Positions 1-8,133 are shown, numbered from the stretch's first letter. The stretch: DNA of 64,000 nt from Metapseudomonas resinovorans DSM 21078 (GCF_000423545.1 NZ_AUIE01000024.1:1-64000); one strand, 5' to 3'. Made by a program: numbers and translations. The notes: generated from the letters alone by a model not told the origin.

Positions 1-242
1 GGCTTGGTCTTGAAGCGCTCAGCCTGCAGGCGCTTGAACCACAGGCAGAAGCCATTGCGTTCCCAATAGAGGATCTTCACCCGGTTGCGGGTCTTGTTGA
101 GGAAGACAAACAACACGGGGTCGAACACGGCCACCTTGATATCCAGCTCCACCAGGGCCGCCAGACCATCAATGGATTTCCGGAAGTCGACGGGCTTCGG
201 ATAGAGGTAGACGGCTTTGACCTTGGCGTCCGGACGCATCAT
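1..242 (-). CDS. tnpB: IS66 family transposase accessory protein TnpB (partial)
   Basis: The reverse strand from 242 reads MMRPDAKVKAVYLYPKPVDF followed by RKSIDGLAALVELD, FDPVLFVFLNK and ILYWERNGFCLWFKRL, the typical sequence of the IS66 Orf2/TnpB protein. About 80 codons are visible of a protein usually near 110-120 residues; the C-terminus lies beyond the left edge. TnpB is required with TnpC for IS66 transposition, although its biochemical role is unclear. Two adjacent ATG codons (242 and 239) could start it; I chose the first. Only about 80 bp separate it from the element end, so there is no room for a tnpA gene and this is an IS66 subtype without tnpA. The frame is open, with no frameshift in the visible part. 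Confidence 0.9.
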   Translation of the reverse strand, partial: MMRPDAKVKAVYLYPKPVDFRKSIDGLAALVELDIKVAVFDPVLFVFLNKTRNRVKILYWERNGFCLWFKRLQAERFKTK

Positions 243-324
243 GACGGGGCTCCACTGGGAAAACGGGAGCCCAGCATCCGCAAGCGGACAGTTCAAATGA
301 AGGTGGGGTTTGTGGAGCGCTTAC
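1..324 (-). mobile_element. Terminal part of an IS66 family insertion sequence
   Basis: Beyond tnpB the reverse strand runs out to an end beginning GTAAGCGCTCC at 324. IS66 family ends characteristically start GTAAGCG, so the element boundary is put at 324, with the rest of the element (tnpC and the other end) outside the window. IS66 elements make 8-bp target duplications; the 8 bases after 324 (caaccgcg) would be one copy, but the partner cannot be seen. The boundary rests on this motif alone. Confidence 0.75.
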
Positions 325-605
325 CAACCGCGTGCTGGCGGCGTCCGAATGAAAGTGGCAACTGGGGTATCGTGAGCGCCATAAACTGGGTTGAGGAGTC
401 GGTCTAAGGGCCGCGTCAATTCAGGGTTCAGCCAGAGCTGCGCTGAGAAGACCTCCGCGCAGCCTTGGTCCTCAGCCCGGGACAGACCATATTTCTCCAA
501 ATACATAGGAGATTGGCGGGGGCTAGAGGCTTTGTTAAGGAGCACCTCGACCTACCCGAGTCGAGGACTCCTGAATTGCATCTGGAATAAATGGTGGGAT
601 TAAGC
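325..605. other. Intergenic stretch of uncertain origin next to the IS end
   Basis: These 281 bases separate the IS66 end from the stop codon of the DUF3883 gene. Short open frames exist on both strands (for example 321-545 minus), but none has a convincing ribosome binding site, and the minus frame stops inside the IS terminus. Composition sits between the GC-rich core and the AT-rich gene at 606-1724. It may be debris of an earlier insertion, but I recognise no family in it. Confidence 0.4.
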
Positions 606-1724
606 TTAAGATTTCTTTTTAGATACTTTGTATTTGATTGGGGATAGTTCGAACTCTTCTTTTATTTCTTTTATGCTTAGGTCTCGAGTGCTTACGTGCT
701 GTCTTTCTCTATCAAATTGCACAAAAGTAAAGGATCCATTTTCTTGAGCTTCTTCAAAGAAATCAATTTGTCCGGATGAGATGTAGATGCTTACATCGTC
801 AAGAGCAGTGCTCGATTTTACTTCGATGTAGTGGTCTCGATAGCCGCCATTGAGTTCTCGGATGGTTTTTATGTCGAAAGGTGAAGTCGGCGCCGATTGT
901 GAAACCCACTCCACTTCACTGGCTGCGAGGTTGATGCTTTTCACGTATTCAAGCTCACGCTCGTATATCAGCTTTTCTCCGAGATAGCCTATGTCCTTGT
1001 TGGGCAAAGTGGGCTTTGAACTTTTCGGGGGTGTGACAAGTCCCGCTCTGGAAGCTTTGAAATATCTTTCGTTGACTCTTTCAAGAACCTCTATTTGGCG
1101 CTCGATAACGGTTCGCTGTGAAATACTTGATCTTTTTAACTCAAGCCTTGCAGATTCTAGAGAAGCGTTAACAATGTTCTGAGCATGCTCTTCCGTCAAA
1201 TATCGTAAACCGTAGCCCAAGTTCTGGTACTTTGGAGTGAAGATGCCATCTTGATGGTCGTACGGAAGTGGAGGAACTAAAAGGGTTACTAAGTCTGCAG
1301 GCGCTTCTGCATGGTAGTGCATTGGTTCAATCCCTTCGACATTTTCTATGTCTTCGCGAGGGATTCCATAACCATCCACGCTTAATATCCGAGTTCCTGC
1401 GTGGAGGCCTACTATGTTGGCTGAGAGATCTTTGTCACCCTTGTAGGTGAACGAAAATACAATAAATTCATCGTCTGTTTTGTTTTTGGCTGGCAAGCAA
1501 GTTGGTGGTAAATATATTTGTACATTGCCGCTCTCAGGTATTGCGAAATTTAGGCATTCATGAAAGCCATTTCCGCCTATTCCCTCGGTTCTGAATAGCT
1601 TAAGATATTCATTGTATTGATCGGGGGTCGGAGGGGTTGAGTACTTCAGGTGAGGGGCAAGGGACTCTCTATGGTCGTAGTGTATTTTTACAGCTATGAA
1701 ATGTGGCATTAAATATTCCGCCAT
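606..1724 (-). CDS. DUF3883 domain-containing protein, putative PD-(D/E)xK-type nuclease fold
   Basis: This is a protein of about 372 residues with no signal peptide or membrane segment. The C-terminal 120 residues carry GYLGEKLIYERELEYV, then SPFDIKTI and HYIEVKSS: the Gly-Glu, Asp and Glu-x-Lys pattern of the DUF3883 domain, which is related to restriction-type nucleases and occurs in defence proteins and plant NO VEIN-like proteins. The N-terminal 230 residues match nothing I recognise and include a charged helical stretch (about 210-250). The gene is clearly AT-richer than all neighbours, which indicates horizontal acquisition. The start is uncertain: ATG 1724 is chosen because it avoids overlap; an upstream GTG at 1781 would overlap the preceding gene by 34 bp. 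A defence role is only an inference. Confidence 0.7.
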   Translation of the reverse strand: MAEYLMPHFIAVKIHYDHRESLAPHLKYSTPPTPDQYNEYLKLFRTEGIGGNGFHECLNFAIPESGNVQIYLPPTCLPAKNKTDDEFIVFSFTYKGDKDLSANIVGLHAGTRILSVDGYGIPREDIENVEGIEPMHYHAEAPADLVTLLVPPLPYDHQDGIFTPKYQNLGYGLRYLTEEHAQNIVNASLESARLELKRSSISQRTVIERQIEVLERVNERYFKASRAGLVTPPKSSKPTLPNKDIGYLGEKLIYERELEYVKSINLAASEVEWVSQSAPTSPFDIKTIRELNGGYRDHYIEVKSSTALDDVSIYISSGQIDFFEEAQENGSFTFVQFDRERQHVSTRDLSIKEIKEEFELSPIKYKVSKKKS

Positions 1725-1747
1725 CAGCTCATATAAAAGAAAGTTTT

Positions 1748-2092
1748 TTACCAAGTCTTTTCTCTTAGTCCCTCCATGCACTCATTCACGTCATCATCAA
1801 TGACGTTTCCCGGTTTGATGCACTCCTTCATGGACTTACGTGTTCCGCGATTTGCCTCCCGTTCGGCTTGCTCTCGGCTCTGAAGGTTGCTGCGCGCGGC
1901 ATCGCCTAGTGGGCCATCGGTGCCGGCAAAGAACTCATGCACGGTTTGGTCAACCGCGTCGCCCAACTTCTTGGCGTAGGGCTGAATGGCTTCTGCCGCT
2001 TGCGTGGCAATGGGCTTGGATTCGGCTGCGAAGGTCTGCTGAGCGGTGGCCGTCAGCCCTGCAAGCAGGAAGAGGGTGGATAAGGCTTTCAC
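1748..2092 (-). CDS. Small exported protein of unknown function
   Basis: This gene encodes 114 residues. The first ~22 residues (VKALSTLFLLAGLTATAQQT) form a signal peptide ending near FAAE, so the mature protein is probably periplasmic. The mature part is polar and helical, with two cysteines near the C-terminus (KECIKPG and NECMEGL) that could pair in a disulfide. A longer reading frame starts at 2122, but GTG at 2092 is preferred: AAGGAG lies 9 bases upstream and the signal peptide then begins correctly. Base composition is that of the core genome, unlike the DUF3883 gene directly downstream, so foreign DNA appears to abut its stop codon. No function can be assigned. Confidence 0.7.
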   Translation of the reverse strand: MKALSTLFLLAGLTATAQQTFAAESKPIATQAAEAIQPYAKKLGDAVDQTVHEFFAGTDGPLGDAARSNLQSREQAEREANRGTRKSMKECIKPGNVIDDDVNECMEGLREKTW

Positions 2093-2242
2093 CTGGACCG
2101 CTCCTTGGTTCAGTGGAGGCATGGCTGGCGCTGGTCCAGTTAGCCCAAAGTCGTTACGGGTGGCTATTTACGAAGGGCAGTCTACCGCGTTAGCTTCGCG
2201 CATGGCCTTGTGCCACGTATGGATACCACGAGAGCACATGGA

Positions 2243-2374
2243 ATGGCACGTCGTCGCAAGACCTCCCCTTATGAAGACCTCATCTCCCTCGCCGCACTGC
2301 TTCCCTGGTGGGCCAGCCTGCTGATTGCCCTAGTGTCCTGGTTCTTCCTGCATGGAGTCGCGACCAGATCGTAG
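2243..2374 (+). pseudogene. N-terminal remnant of an Mrr-like membrane-anchored restriction endonuclease gene
   Basis: The frame begins MARRRKTSPYEDLISLAALL and continues PWWASLLIALVSWFFLHGVA with one membrane segment. From memory, Pseudomonas Mrr-type endonucleases with an N-terminal transmembrane anchor begin this way (MARRRKTSPFEDLI...). After 43 codons the frame ends in a TAG (2372-2374) supplied by the first bases of a palindromic repeat. The nuclease and zinc-ribbon domains of the full protein are absent; the next thing downstream is repeats and an unrelated gene on the other strand. This is a truncated relic produced by a deletion or rearrangement at the repeat. It is possible, but unlikely, that a 43-residue membrane peptide is still made. 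Confidence 0.6.
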
Positions 2375-2430
2375 CCCGGATGAAATCCGGGAGCGGCGAT
2401 TGGACTTTCCCCGGATTTCATCCGGGCTAC
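2371..2430. repeat. Palindromic repeat (REP-like), GTAGCCCGGATG type
   Basis: A 21-base arm starting GTAGCCCGGATGAAATCC (2371-2391) is repeated perfectly inverted at 2410-2430, with an 18-base spacer. This sequence is a familiar intergenic repeat in Pseudomonas and relatives. Its left edge provides the stop codon of the truncated Mrr-like frame. Confidence 0.85.
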
Positions 2431-2436
2431 TGACGT

Positions 2437-2499
2437 GTAGGAGCGAGCTTGCTCGCGAAAGATCGTGCTCGGGCTGTTCGCGAGCAAGCTCGCTCCTAC
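2437..2499. repeat. Palindromic repeat (REP-like), GTAGGAGCGAGCTTGCTCGCG type
   Basis: A 23-base arm (2437-2459) starting GTAGGAGCGAGCTTGC has a perfect inverted copy at 2477-2499, with a 17-base spacer. Each arm itself contains the short palindrome CGAGCTTGCTCG. It is one of the commonest REP families of Pseudomonas genomes and is mobilised by REP-associated RayT-type transposases. No such transposase gene is seen in the window. It lies 6 bases after a different repeat type. Confidence 0.9.
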
Positions 2500-2578
2500 A
2501 GGCAATCCGGCTTCATCCTGTACATCAGGGATGCTCGATCGTCACAGGCAGAGCCGATGACTCATGACCACGGCCCCC

Positions 2579-3664
2579 TCAGGATGGCGGATGCTCCTGC
2601 ACCTTGGTCTCCGGCGGAACCACCACCTGCGGCTGCGAATCGCCGATCCAGTCCGAGATCAGGCTGTAGGCCACCGCCAGCAGGGTGGGGCCGAGGAACA
2701 GCCCCATGAAGCCGAAAGCAAGAATGCCGCCGAATACCCCGAGCAATACCACCACCAGCGGGAGATTGCCGCCCCGGCTGATGAGGTAGGGCTTCAGCAC
2801 GTTGTCCACGCCGCTGATGACGAACATGCCCCAGATACCGAGGAATATGGCGTAACCATAATCACCATGCCAGGCCAGCCAGGCGGTGACCGGCCCCCAC
2901 ACCAGCGGTGGCCCCATGGGGATGAGGCTGAGGGCAAAGGTGGCGATACCCAGCACCAGGGCACCGGGAACGCCGACAATCCAGAAGCCGATCAGCGCCA
3001 GCACGGCCTGGGCAGCGGCCGTACCGATCACGCCGTTGACCACCCGCTGCACGGTGCCGGCCACCAGCGCCAGGTAATGCTCGGCGCGCTCGCCAATCAA
3101 CCGCTCCAGGCCACGTTCGACGAACAAGGCCATGCGCGGGCCATCGCGATAGAAGAAGAACACCAGCACCAGGCTAAGCACCAGCTCGACGATGCCGCCG
3201 CCGATCTGCGCGCTGCGCGCCAGCACCCAGTTGCCGGCCTGCCCCATATAAGGCTTGAGGCTGGCGAAGATGGCCGAGCCCTGGGCATCGATGGACTGCC
3301 AGACGCGCACCAGGCGCTCACCCACCAGGGGAATCTCCGGCAGCCATGCCGGCGGCGGCGGCAACCCTTCCACTTGCACGTTCTTCACCAGTTCGGTGGC
3401 GTCGCGCACATGCTCGGCCAGGTTGCCCAGCAGCCAGGCCAGGGGCAACGCCACCAGCACCACCCAGCCTGCCGTGAGCACACCGGCGGCGGCGGTTTCG
3501 CGGCCCTTCAGCAGGTTGCACAGCAGGCGCATCAGCGGCCAGCTGGCAAAGGCCAGCACGGCAGCCCAGAACAGCGCCGAGACAAAAGGCGCCAGCACCC
3601 AGAGGCAGGCGCCGAGCAAGGTCAGCAGGAGTATCTGCACCAATAGGCGATCGTTGTTCAACAT
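2579..3664 (-). CDS. AI-2E family transporter / YdiK-type inner-membrane protein
   Basis: The 361-residue protein has about seven to eight membrane segments: two near the N-terminus (LLVQILLLTLLGACLWVLA and the following segment), one near residues 60-80, a soluble loop, and a block from ~150 to 335. The conserved FYRDG motif and the SLIPMGPPLVWGP region are typical of the AI-2E exporter-like family (Pfam PF01594). Members have been linked to export of autoinducer 2 (TqsA), to Na+/H+ exchange or to unknown solutes; the substrate here cannot be told. The C-terminus is a short cytoplasmic proline-rich tail. It stands alone, convergent with the repeat region and about 100 bp from the next gene upstream. 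Confidence 0.88.
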   Translation of the reverse strand: MLNNDRLLVQILLLTLLGACLWVLAPFVSALFWAAVLAFASWPLMRLLCNLLKGRETAAAGVLTAGWVVLVALPLAWLLGNLAEHVRDATELVKNVQVEGLPPPPAWLPEIPLVGERLVRVWQSIDAQGSAIFASLKPYMGQAGNWVLARSAQIGGGIVELVLSLVLVFFFYRDGPRMALFVERGLERLIGERAEHYLALVAGTVQRVVNGVIGTAAAQAVLALIGFWIVGVPGALVLGIATFALSLIPMGPPLVWGPVTAWLAWHGDYGYAIFLGIWGMFVISGVDNVLKPYLISRGGNLPLVVVLLGVFGGILAFGFMGLFLGPTLLAVAYSLISDWIGDSQPQVVVPPETKVQEHPPS

Positions 3665-3763
3665 CCCTGAATCACTCCGGCGAGCAGATAAGAAAGGCCG
3701 TGCCTGCCAGAACGCATTGCGTGACCGGCAAGCACAAGCATAGAGACTGATCCTGACCGTTTC

Positions 3764-4567
3764 TCAGCGCAGAAGGTTCAGGTGCAGGCCAGGGGCCTTG
3801 CCTTCGCCCAGTTCCAGTCGAGCAGCACGCACGCCCTGCCCCACCAGCGCTTCGCGCCAGGCTTCGGCACCTGCGCCGGCCAGGCTGATGCGCAAGGTGC
3901 TGTCGAGGTTGAGGCAACGCCCCAGCAGCGTGGCCCAGGCGTCCGACGGCTCGTCCGGTAGACGGGCCAGGTGCAGCTCGCCGCTGCTTTTGAGTTCACG
4001 CATCAGGGTATCGGGTGTGGGCAGCAGTTCACCCAGGGGCGCGCTGGCATCCAGTTGCTCGGCATACAGGTAGGCCCGGCGGTTGCCCCGGGTAATGCTG
4101 TAGAGGGCCAGCAGGCTGTCCTGGTGCGGTTCGGCCAGACGCAGTAGCAGGTAAGCCTGTTGCTCATCAGAGCCATACAGTTTGGCGTTTCCAAAGATTG
4201 AATTGGCCCAGAGGCTGCTGGAGCCGCAGTCGCGGCCCTGGCACCAGTAGAGCAGCTCGGCCCCATTGGCCAGCAGGTCCTTTCGGGCGCGGTCGAAGGC
4301 GTCGGCCGAGCTGTGGCCGGCGGGCAGGCGATACGTCACCGAGGTCTGTCGCCCTTCGACTTCGACCTTGCGCTCCATGCGCAACTTATTGCTGATACGG
4401 CGGATGGAGCTTTGCGGGAAGACCCGTTCCTGGTCCGGGCTCTCTTGGAACTCGGTGATTTCGGCGTGGGGAAAGCGCGGCAGCGCTGCCAGGTCGTGGC
4501 TGCCAGGCGGGTCGGCAGCCTGGGCGGATGTTGCCAGCAGCAAGCCGGCAAGAAGGGTGAGGCGCAT
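3764..4567 (-). CDS. DUF4892 domain-containing exported protein
   Basis: The protein has 267 residues. A signal peptide (MRLTLLAGLLLATSAQA, cut before ADPP) leads into a DUF4892-type domain with QESPDQERVFPQSSIRRIS, VTYRLPAG and a central cysteine pair in YWCQGRDCGSSS. The last ~100 residues (DTLMRELKSSGELHLA... onward) resemble an OmpA-like fold lacking the usual peptidoglycan-binding residues. It is probably periplasmic or outer-membrane associated; no function is known. Of several in-frame starts I chose ATG 4567, which has AAGGA a few bases upstream; ATG 4573 is equally possible. By neighbourhood it matches a P. aeruginosa gene next to the PA1621/PA1622 hydrolases. Confidence 0.75.
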   Translation of the reverse strand: MRLTLLAGLLLATSAQAADPPGSHDLAALPRFPHAEITEFQESPDQERVFPQSSIRRISNKLRMERKVEVEGRQTSVTYRLPAGHSSADAFDRARKDLLANGAELLYWCQGRDCGSSSLWANSIFGNAKLYGSDEQQAYLLLRLAEPHQDSLLALYSITRGNRRAYLYAEQLDASAPLGELLPTPDTLMRELKSSGELHLARLPDEPSDAWATLLGRCLNLDSTLRISLAGAGAEAWREALVGQGVRAARLELGEGKAPGLHLNLLR

Positions 4568-4726
4568 GCGCATCCTTATCGATAGGTCCTGGAGTGAGCA
4601 GTCTGGACCAGCTTTCGGGCCTTTTCCTGCCGCTTGCCACGGATCGAGCCGCGCCGCACAACGGTTTCGACCATCCCGCTGTTCCCTGACCAAAAGCCGC
4701 CAGCCTTCCCGGTTGGCGGGTTCAAG

Positions 4727-5590
4727 TCAAGGAATCGCGAAGAAGGGATTGAAACAGTCTGCTACCGCCTGGGCACCGGCCTCGTCATCCAGGTGCAGGT
4801 GATGCTTGCCAGGCAAGCGATGCACGTCGAATGACAACCCTTCCAGCAGGCCGGCGAACTTGGGTTCCACATGCAGCAGCCCCTCCTCCGCCAGCACCAG
4901 CATGGACGGGCACTTCACCGCATGGGCAAAGGCCAGCGCATGGGCGCGGGTCAGGCGCAGCGGCGACGGCAGGGTAAGTCGGCTGTCGGTGCGCCAGGTG
5001 TAGCCACCAGGCACCGGCATCAGGCCGCGCTCGGCGAGCAGTTCAGCGGCCTCGCGGCTGACCCCACCAGTGCCACGCATGCGTGCCTCGACGGCGCGGT
5101 CGATAGCGGCGTAGACCGGCTTGCGCTTGCCCGTCAGCGCCAGTTGCGCGCGCAGCGCCTCACCCAGCTTGGTCGGCGCCTGCTCGGCCTCGCCGGTGTA
5201 GGGCATCAGGCCATCGATCAGGGCCAGGCGCTCGACCCTGTCGGGCATGGCACCGGCCAGCATCACCGAGACGATGGCGCCCATGGAGTGGCCAAGCAGG
5301 GAAAAACGCTCCCAGCCCAGTTGTTCGGCCACCAGCAGCACATCAGCGGCATAGTCCCACAGCAGGTAGCTGGCCCCCGGTGCACGGTGGGCGGACAGCC
5401 CGTGGCCGGCGAAGTCGAGGGCGACGATGCGCAGCCCCGGCAGGCGCGGCGCCAGGCGGGCGAAGCTGTTGGCGTTGTCCAGCCAGCCGTGCAGGGCTAT
5501 CACCGGCTGGCCGTCTTCGGGCCCGTAGAGGTGCGCTGCCAGTTCGATGTGCGGCAGGTTGAGGCGGATTTCTTCGACCTGGGCAGTCAT
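4727..5590 (-). CDS. Alpha/beta fold hydrolase
   Basis: This 287-residue cytoplasmic protein has the alpha/beta hydrolase core: the oxyanion-hole motif ALHGWLDNANSF near residue 40, the nucleophile elbow GHSMG near 105, a cap domain (~140-210) and a C-terminal catalytic histidine in LPGKHHLHLDD. It belongs to the broad esterase / epoxide-hydrolase-like group; the substrate is unknown. The start at 5590 overlaps the stop of the upstream hydrolase in an ATGA arrangement, so the two are probably translated together. The pair matches PA1622-PA1621 of P. aeruginosa. Confidence 0.85.
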   Translation of the reverse strand: MTAQVEEIRLNLPHIELAAHLYGPEDGQPVIALHGWLDNANSFARLAPRLPGLRIVALDFAGHGLSAHRAPGASYLLWDYAADVLLVAEQLGWERFSLLGHSMGAIVSVMLAGAMPDRVERLALIDGLMPYTGEAEQAPTKLGEALRAQLALTGKRKPVYAAIDRAVEARMRGTGGVSREAAELLAERGLMPVPGGYTWRTDSRLTLPSPLRLTRAHALAFAHAVKCPSMLVLAEEGLLHVEPKFAGLLEGLSFDVHRLPGKHHLHLDDEAGAQAVADCFNPFFAIP

Positions 5591-6393
5591 GCGCTGGCCT
5601 CCTGACGGCGGCCGTCCCAGCGGCCGAATACGGACTTGAGCAGCTCGGCGGTTTCCTGCGGGCGTTCGAGGGGGAACATATGCCCACCGGGCAGCGACAG
5701 GTATTCCCCGTGTGGTACCCGCTTCAGCAACCGCGCATGGTGCGGCAATACCACCTTGCTGTGGCGTCCGCGCACCAGCGCCAAAGGCACCTTGAGCTGC
5801 TGCGGACGGCCCGGCGTGCGGTGCGGCACGCTGCGGTAGATGCTGATTTCGGTGGCGGCGTCGAACTTCAGCCGCAGGCTTTCGCCCTGGCGTGCCAGGC
5901 CATGCTGGACATAGGCGTCCAGGCACTCGGGGTCGAAACGGCGGAACAGGGCCTTGCCGGCGAAGTAATCACGGGCCTCGTTGAAGTCACCGAACTCCTC
6001 GCGACGACCCAGGGTGCGGCCGGCCGGGGTGATGCGGTCGATGAAGCCAAAGCGCTTGGCCGCACGGATGACGATGCGGTCAGCCAGGGTCAATACCGGG
6101 GAGTCCAGCATCACCACGCCACGATAGAGGTCGGGGCGAAGGAGCGCGGCATGGTAGTGCAGCACGCCGCCGAGCGAATGACCCAGGCCCCAGACCGGAT
6201 CGCCTTGCCCTTCCAGGTGGTGGATCAATTCGTCCACCAGATTCTCCCAGTTGTCGTTCACCGGGAAGCGCGGGTCGTGCCCGTGCTGTTCCAGGTGTTC
6301 GACGCGGAAGTCCGGGGCCAGGGCGGCGAAGAGCTTGCCGTAGGTGGCCGAAGGAAAGCCGTTGGCGTGGGCGAAGAAGATGGTGTGCGACAT
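5587..6393 (-). CDS. Alpha/beta fold hydrolase, first gene of a coupled hydrolase pair
   Basis: The protein has 268 residues. The oxyanion motif is FFAHANGFPS near the N-terminus and the nucleophile elbow is GLGHSLGGV near residue 95. The catalytic acid region follows LALVRGRHS and the histidine is in SLPGGHMFPLERP. It is a different subfamily from its downstream partner. The start is uncertain: ATG 6393 (MSHTIFF) places the first strand correctly, whereas a GTG at 6444 adds 17 residues that do not look like part of the fold. Its stop overlaps the start of the next gene by 4 bases. The substrate is unknown. Confidence 0.82.
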   Translation of the reverse strand: MSHTIFFAHANGFPSATYGKLFAALAPDFRVEHLEQHGHDPRFPVNDNWENLVDELIHHLEGQGDPVWGLGHSLGGVLHYHAALLRPDLYRGVVMLDSPVLTLADRIVIRAAKRFGFIDRITPAGRTLGRREEFGDFNEARDYFAGKALFRRFDPECLDAYVQHGLARQGESLRLKFDAATEISIYRSVPHRTPGRPQQLKVPLALVRGRHSKVVLPHHARLLKRVPHGEYLSLPGGHMFPLERPQETAELLKSVFGRWDGRRQEASA

Positions 6394-6478
6394 GGCGTCC
6401 AGCTCGTCGGGGGATGCTGGGGATTCTCCGGCAGCCTCGTTCACGCGGCAATGACTGTAACCGCCAGTGATGATGGCG

Positions 6479-7129
6479 CTACTGCCAAACCCCCGGTGCC
6501 AACAGCCGCCCGACTATGGCCAACGCCACCAGGAGGAACACCAGCCCGCAGGCCAGATCGATGACCGGCGCGACGCGCAGCAGGCGCTGCTGGGCGCTGC
6601 CACGGGTCAACGCCAGGCCCAGCACGCTGAACCAGGCCAGCCCCATGCCGAAAAGGATGCCGGCGGCACCGAGCTTGCCGGCAACGGACATATCCGCCGG
6701 AATCAGCCCCGATAGCAGCGCGAGGAAGAACACCAGCGCTTTCGGATTGAACAGGTTGGTGGCCAGCCCTCGCAGCCAGGGCCCCAGGGCCGAGGGCGGC
6801 AGCGCGCTGGCCAGCCGTCCATTGGCGCCCTCCCCGCGCTGGAACCAGCTGCGCACGGCACCGACGCCGAGCCAGCCGAGGTAGCTGGCGCCGAGCAGTT
6901 GCAGCAGATCGAACAGGAGCGGCGAGCGACTGAGCAACAGCGCCACGCCGGTCAGCACCAGGGTGCCGTGAACGAGGATGCCGCAGGCCAGGCCCAGTGC
7001 GCTGAGTAGCCCGGCTCGACGTCCTTGATGCACGGCGGTGCGAACGACTAGCGCGACATCGGGGCCGGGGCTGACCAGGGCGACGGCGAACACGGCCGCC
7101 AGCGACAGCAAGACGGAAGTCTCCTGCAT
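6479..7129 (-). CDS. LysE family amino-acid exporter (RhtB-like)
   Basis: The protein has 216 residues with about six hydrophobic segments. The SPGPDVALV motif in the first transmembrane helix and the FNPKALVFFLALL motif in the middle are the hallmarks of the LysE/RhtB exporter superfamily, which removes amino acids or derivatives such as homoserine and threonine from the cytoplasm. It lies 42 bp downstream of an AraC family regulator on the same strand, so regulator and exporter are probably co-transcribed and the regulator may sense the exported compound. The ATG at 7129 is preceded by GGAGAACATCC, an acceptable ribosome binding site. Confidence 0.88.
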   Translation of the reverse strand: MQETSVLLSLAAVFAVALVSPGPDVALVVRTAVHQGRRAGLLSALGLACGILVHGTLVLTGVALLLSRSPLLFDLLQLLGASYLGWLGVGAVRSWFQRGEGANGRLASALPPSALGPWLRGLATNLFNPKALVFFLALLSGLIPADMSVAGKLGAAGILFGMGLAWFSVLGLALTRGSAQQRLLRVAPVIDLACGLVFLLVALAIVGRLLAPGVWQ

Positions 7130-7171
7130 GGATGTTCTCCAGGATCGTGAGGATTCAGCGGTGATGGCGGA

Positions 7172-7975
7172 TCAGCGGTTGCGCAGCTTGGCCGGCGGCA
7201 CGCCATAGGTGCGGCGGAACAGCCGCGAGAAGTGCGCCTGGTCGTAGAAACCCAGGTCCAGCGCCACTTCGCTCAGAACCTCGCCGCGCAGCACCCTTGG
7301 CAGGGCACGTTCCAGACGCAACTGCGTCAGCCACTGGTGAGGCGGCAGTCCGCATTGACGGTTGAAGCGGCGCAACGCCTGCCAGGGGCTGAGGCCGCAG
7401 AACGCGGCCAGCTCCTCCAGCGAAGGCGGTGCATCGAGACGCGACTCCAGCCACTCCCGCAAGCGCGCCCAGGTGCGGGCATCGAAGCCATGTTCCGGCT
7501 CACGGACGCGTAGCGTGGAACCCTGCCCCAGCAGGTTGGCCAGGGTCGGCCAGAGCTGGCTTTCCTGCTCCAGCCGCGAGCCTTGGGCTAGCGCGCCGTG
7601 CAACGTTTGCAGCTGTCCACGCAGTGTGGCGTCGCGAAGAATACTGGTGGTCAGACGCGGCGCGCCCTGGCGCTCATCACTCAGGCTGCGGCTGGCGTCG
7701 TCCAGCCATTGCGGGTCGAAAGCCAGCACGCGGATCTGATAGCTCTGGCCATCGACTCCGGCACCATCGTGGATCTGCTCCGGCGCCATCAACAGCACGT
7801 CCCCGGTGTCGGCCTGATGGCTTTCACCCTGGTGCAGGTAGCGTTGCCGGCCGCGCACCACCAACCCCAGGTGGTACTCCAGATGGAAGTGCCGGGGAAA
7901 GGCGAAGTGCTGGTACTGGGCGTCGATCAGGCGGACGCCCGGCAGGCAGCTGGGGATGTGGTTGGTCTGGTCCAT
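7172..7975 (-). CDS. AraC family transcriptional regulator with N-terminal cupin domain
   Basis: The protein has 267 residues from ATG 7975. Residues ~20-100 form an AraC-type effector-binding cupin (HFHLEYHLGLVVRGRQRY, TGDVLLMAPEQIHDG). The last 100 residues are a double helix-turn-helix DNA-binding domain with PSLEELAAFCGLSPWQALRR and the diagnostic second motif SEVALDLGFYDQAHFSRLFR. It probably activates the LysE exporter gene just downstream. A longer frame to 8047 exists but would add a basic segment not usual for the family, and neither start has a strong ribosome binding site. The ligand cannot be predicted. Confidence 0.85.
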   Translation of the reverse strand: MDQTNHIPSCLPGVRLIDAQYQHFAFPRHFHLEYHLGLVVRGRQRYLHQGESHQADTGDVLLMAPEQIHDGAGVDGQSYQIRVLAFDPQWLDDASRSLSDERQGAPRLTTSILRDATLRGQLQTLHGALAQGSRLEQESQLWPTLANLLGQGSTLRVREPEHGFDARTWARLREWLESRLDAPPSLEELAAFCGLSPWQALRRFNRQCGLPPHQWLTQLRLERALPRVLRGEVLSEVALDLGFYDQAHFSRLFRRTYGVPPAKLRNR

Positions 7976-8109
7976 GGGCGCCACTTTACTCCGTGGCGCC
8001 GTGCGCTTCTTGGACAAAATTGCGGAAGGATTGGTCCGGAGTGACATAGTCCCGCAGGGTGGAAATCGCTTTTCATTTCCACCGTCCGATGCCCGCCCAT
8101 GCTCCGATG

Positions 8110-8133
8110 GTGGATCGGTGAAGCGTGATCCAC
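8110..8133. repeat. Short inverted repeat GTGGATC...GATCCAC
   Basis: The arms GTGGATC (8110-8116) and GATCCAC (8127-8133) flank a 10-base loop (ggtgaagcgt). The sequence resembles the GGTGGAT-...-ATCCACC intergenic repeats common in Pseudomonas. It lies in the 203-bp gap between the AraC gene start and the thioesterase stop and could also weakly terminate the latter; no T-run is seen. Confidence 0.5.

Noticed and set aside
321-545. 74-codon minus-strand frame beside the IS66 end
   Set aside because: It ends inside the IS terminus, has no ribosome binding site and resembles nothing I know; possibly remnant DNA of another insertion but not supportable as a gene.
2564-3646. 360-codon plus-strand frame opposite the AI-2E family gene
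   Set aside because: It is a His/Gln-rich shadow of a clear membrane protein gene on the other strand.
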